In this document: piece after piece, positions 62,061-64,000 of the stretch
Layout of the letters: each line of letters begins with the position of its first letter
Numbering within the stretch: position 1 is the first letter of the stretch
Assembly (NCBI RefSeq): GCF_002100115.1
Contig: NZ_ANBM01000006.1
Location: forward strand, 157,372 to 221,371
DNA from: Anaerovibrio sp. JC8
GTDB taxonomy: Bacteria > Bacillota > Negativicutes > Selenomonadales > Selenomonadaceae
Direction: 5' to 3'
Length of the DNA stretch: 64,000 nucleotides
Made by a program: the position numbers and the translations under genes
The notes under the pieces: generated by a model
Database searches by the model: none
Told to the model about the DNA's origin: nothing
Seen by the model: only the letters and a program-made list of their open reading frames with translations

Positions 62061-63574
62061 AGAATATCTGCAATGGATGTCTTGCCCACAATACTCTGAA
62101 TTTCGGAAATATTGAGCTTGGCATCCAGGCACTGCTGGAGGAATTCCTTGCTGATTTTCTGGCCATTGACCAATACAGTAAGCACCAGCTGGTTTTTCAG
62201 GGCTTCCTTATGGGAATTGGCATGCTCCTCAACATGAGCCACCTTAGCCTCAGGCACGTCCTCCACAGCCTCCAGAATGGCAGCATCCTGGGCCTCGAAT
62301 GTATCCTTGTCCTCGTCATCCTCAAACTCTGATACATTTAGGTCATCTATTGCTTCTTCAGCATCCATCATGCTGGAGAAATCAGCCTTTTGGTAGCATT
62401 CCATAAACTGCTGCTTGTCAATATCACCCAGCAGCTTATCCACCACATCATCATCCATCTCACTGGCTGTGGCCTTGGCCATAATGAGCTCCCGGGCCAT
62501 TTCACCGATACCGCGGGAAATAAGGAAGTCCTCACAGGCCCTAGCACTATCGGCACTGCCGGACTGCTTCTGCTGCTCGAACAGATCAAACTGCATGGCC
62601 GCCTTCTTGGCATTGCCGGCGTAATCGTTTTCAATGGCCTTCCGCATATATGCGGGGATATTCTTGACCCCATGCTGGGTCAGGGTGTACTGGACATTGT
62701 CCTTGATGCGCTGGGCAGAATAGCTCCTGATGAGACGTCTGGCCACTATCTTGCCGATGCCGTATTTCAGGAGAATATCCACCAGATCATCCTCCGCCAC
62801 CGTGAGATTATCCTCAAGATTTGGTGCATCCTCCTGCTTGCTGAGGAAGAACTTAAAGCCGGTAATGGTGCGGCTTGGCTTGATTTTTTCGTATTCAATA
62901 AAATATGGAGTATGCTCGTTTATATCATTTATGGAATAATTAATAACCGAGCGGATAAAAACTGATACATTCAAATACTTATCCTCAGGAATACCCATGA
63001 AGAAGCGCAATTCCTCCAGGGTAAACTTACGCTCAATAACCCCGGAGGTCTTGAACTTTTCAATGCCCTGGTACTGCAGCAGCAGCTCCAGCAGCTTGAT
63101 GGAATGGGTTGATTTCAATGAAAAGATTGAGCTGGCAGCGATCTGGGTATATGGCTTGTCAGCCAACTCCAATACATAAGGAGCAAAATCCTTGTGCAGC
63201 TCTATGGAAAGCATACCCTTGGCCTTATCAAACTCAAATTTAGGGAATGGCACTACAGATACCAGCTTGCCTTTTTCCTCATTATCCTGCAGCTCTACCT
63301 GAATGCCCTGAAGGTTACGACAAAAGCCCTTCAGCCGTGAATAATACACGTTGTTGCCACCAAACATCTTGATGACATCCACCGAAGGGATACTTACCAC
63401 CTTATTTTCTGTTGGCTCCCCGGCCTTCAGCTGGGGTCTTAGGCTGGCCAATGCCATATAAAACAGTCTGGCCTCCATTAAATTGGAAAAGAAGGACGCA
63501 GATTCGATCAGGGTATTGGCCTGAATGATTATCTGTTTTGTACTTCGCTTATGACTACTAAGTTTTGTATCCAT
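62054..63574 (-). CDS. repB: Rep_3-family replication initiator
   Basis: 506 residues, longer than the usual 300-350 residue Rep_3 initiators. Two winged-helix halves are visible at about 15-250: QIIIQANTLIESASFFSNLMEARLFYMAL and the later STHSIKLLELLLQYQ with FTLEELRFFMGIPE. An extended, acidic C-terminal part of about 240 residues (AEEAIDDLNVSEFEDDEDKD) has no known counterpart. Binds iterons just upstream. Start ATG 63574 with AAGG at 9 nt. Shows that the DNA is, or carries, a plasmid-type replicon. Confidence 0.85.
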   Translation of the reverse strand: MDTKLSSHKRSTKQIIIQANTLIESASFFSNLMEARLFYMALASLRPQLKAGEPTENKVVSIPSVDVIKMFGGNNVYYSRLKGFCRNLQGIQVELQDNEEKGKLVSVVPFPKFEFDKAKGMLSIELHKDFAPYVLELADKPYTQIAASSIFSLKSTHSIKLLELLLQYQGIEKFKTSGVIERKFTLEELRFFMGIPEDKYLNVSVFIRSVINYSINDINEHTPYFIEYEKIKPSRTITGFKFFLSKQEDAPNLEDNLTVAEDDLVDILLKYGIGKIVARRLIRSYSAQRIKDNVQYTLTQHGVKNIPAYMRKAIENDYAGNAKKAAMQFDLFEQQKQSGSADSARACEDFLISRGIGEMARELIMAKATASEMDDDVVDKLLGDIDKQQFMECYQKADFSSMMDAEEAIDDLNVSEFEDDEDKDTFEAQDAAILEAVEDVPEAKVAHVEEHANSHKEALKNQLVLTVLVNGQKISKEFLQQCLDAKLNISEIQSIVGKTSIADILE

Positions 63575-63610
63575 CCTTTTATACCTTTTTTATAGAAAGT
63601 ATTGTTCAAA

Positions 63611-63982
63611 TGACCTTATTGTATCATTCTTACGCGACCATTATAACATTATCTGAGTGAAATGTATAATACTTTTTGATATTTTTTCAAGAAATGTTAC
63701 ATCTAAGTCGTGTATTGTCACTTCCCATGTTTTCTGGTCTCCCGTGATTTATTATCGTGATTTTTCATTTATACATGACCATATTGTATAAAAACCTTTA
63801 AAAATCTATGATACAATTCGGTCATATATATACTAAAATGTAACAAAATTTCAAATAGATGACTGAATTGTATCCTTAAATTATCATATATGACTAAAAT
63901 GTATCATTATATTCTATTTTTATTGTTGATTTAAAGATACAATCAGGTCATGTATTCTAATTTTATGATACAATATAGTCAT
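63611..63982. repeat. iteron cluster of the plasmid-type origin
   Basis: At least seven copies of the word ATGACyrnATTGTAT. Plus orientation: 63611-63625 (TGACCTTATTGTATC), 63775-63789 (ATGACCATATTGTAT), 63859-63873 and 63890-63904. Minus orientation: 63811-63825, 63937-63951 and 63968-63982. The region is upstream of the rep gene and AT-rich, and may continue beyond the window. Expected to be the origin and the autoregulation site of the initiator. Confidence 0.85.
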
Positions 63983-64000
63983 GTATAGGCTATTTATTAC

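Noticed and set aside
63611..63982. Iterons as ordinary transcription-factor sites
   Set aside because: Their number, mixed orientation and location directly upstream of a Rep_3 initiator fit an origin better than a regulator operator.
1..64000. CRISPR array
   Set aside because: No regularly spaced direct repeats of 23-40 bases were seen; the only spaced repeats are the iterons at the right end, which are 15-bp words in both orientations.

Overview
The window looks like DNA from a Gram-negative-walled Firmicute (class Negativicutes, Selenomonas/Anaerovibrio-like). This is inferred from gene content, not from a database match. Firmicute features are LL-diaminopimelate aminotransferase (dapL), a CsoR copper repressor, a BirA-controlled bioY operon like Bacillus yhfUTS, a UPF0175 antitoxin and a tmRNA tag of the ANENYALAA type. 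Diderm features are an HAE1-type RND pump and an EptA-like phosphoethanolamine transferase. The right end (63.6-64 kb) carries a Rep_3 plasmid-type initiator gene and a cluster of iterons, while ssrA (tmRNA), a tRNA-Glu, dinB, dapL, thiD and glnK lie in the same window. That combination suggests a chromid or a chromosome with an integrated replicon.

Layout. 0-4.2 kb: a UPF0175 gene pair, two lineage-specific unknown proteins and the tmRNA gene. 4.2-7.1 kb: a structured repeat, an ASCH-like protein, an exported protein, an aldo/keto reductase and an unlisted 24-residue small-protein gene. 7.1-10.9 kb: an operon of bioY, an acyl-CoA ligase (frameshifted), a hydratase and a thiolase, with a BirA-type operator at its promoter. 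11.0-11.5 kb: an Lrp regulator. 11.6-21.0 kb: a five-gene operon encoding a STAS-condensation fusion, a MATE-HATPase fusion, an RND pump and two tandem DUF6056-type membrane proteins. 21.1-23.0 kb: a RelA/SpoT-fold gene, an OhrR-like MarR regulator and a rubrerythrin-like gene. 23.1-28.7 kb: a five-gene operon apparently for D-amino-acid catabolism plus a Bcr/CflA transporter with a leader attenuator. 28.7-35.3 kb: membrane proteins, a lone receiver protein, DJ-1, BFD and unknowns. 35.3-40.3 kb: a large hybrid sensor kinase, tRNA-Glu and the EptA-like enzyme. 40.3-44.3 kb: copper and metal genes (csoR, copA with an in-frame copZ, ZIP). 44.4-47.7 kb: a PIN toxin pair, an AlbA/Schlafen-like regulator and two related small RNA genes. 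47.8-49.9 kb: amtB-glnK with a structured leader. 50-58.6 kb: dinB, CGGC protein, dapL, UspA, DUF4867, thiD, PcfJ-like, ogt and sir2. 58.8-64 kb: the second RelA/SpoT-fold paralogue, an M48 metallopeptidase with TPRs, the Rep initiator and iterons.

Three signals stand out. (1) Two tandem paralogous intergenic units each have the same ECF-sigma-like promoter (TGTAAT-N16-CGTATG), a CCUCC/CCUCUCC hairpin loop complementary to Shine-Dalgarno sequences and an intrinsic terminator. The same promoter motif precedes a RelA/SpoT-fold gene 24 kb away. This looks like an ECF-controlled anti-Shine-Dalgarno sRNA regulon. (2) The two halves of a partner-switching module (STAS and RsbW-like HATPase) are fused to an NRPS-type condensation domain and to a MATE transporter in overlapping genes. 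(3) A perfect internal ribosome binding site inside copA would produce a free CopZ-type copper chaperone in frame.

All calls come from reading the sequence and from recalled family knowledge. No similarity search, structure prediction or RNA folding was run.
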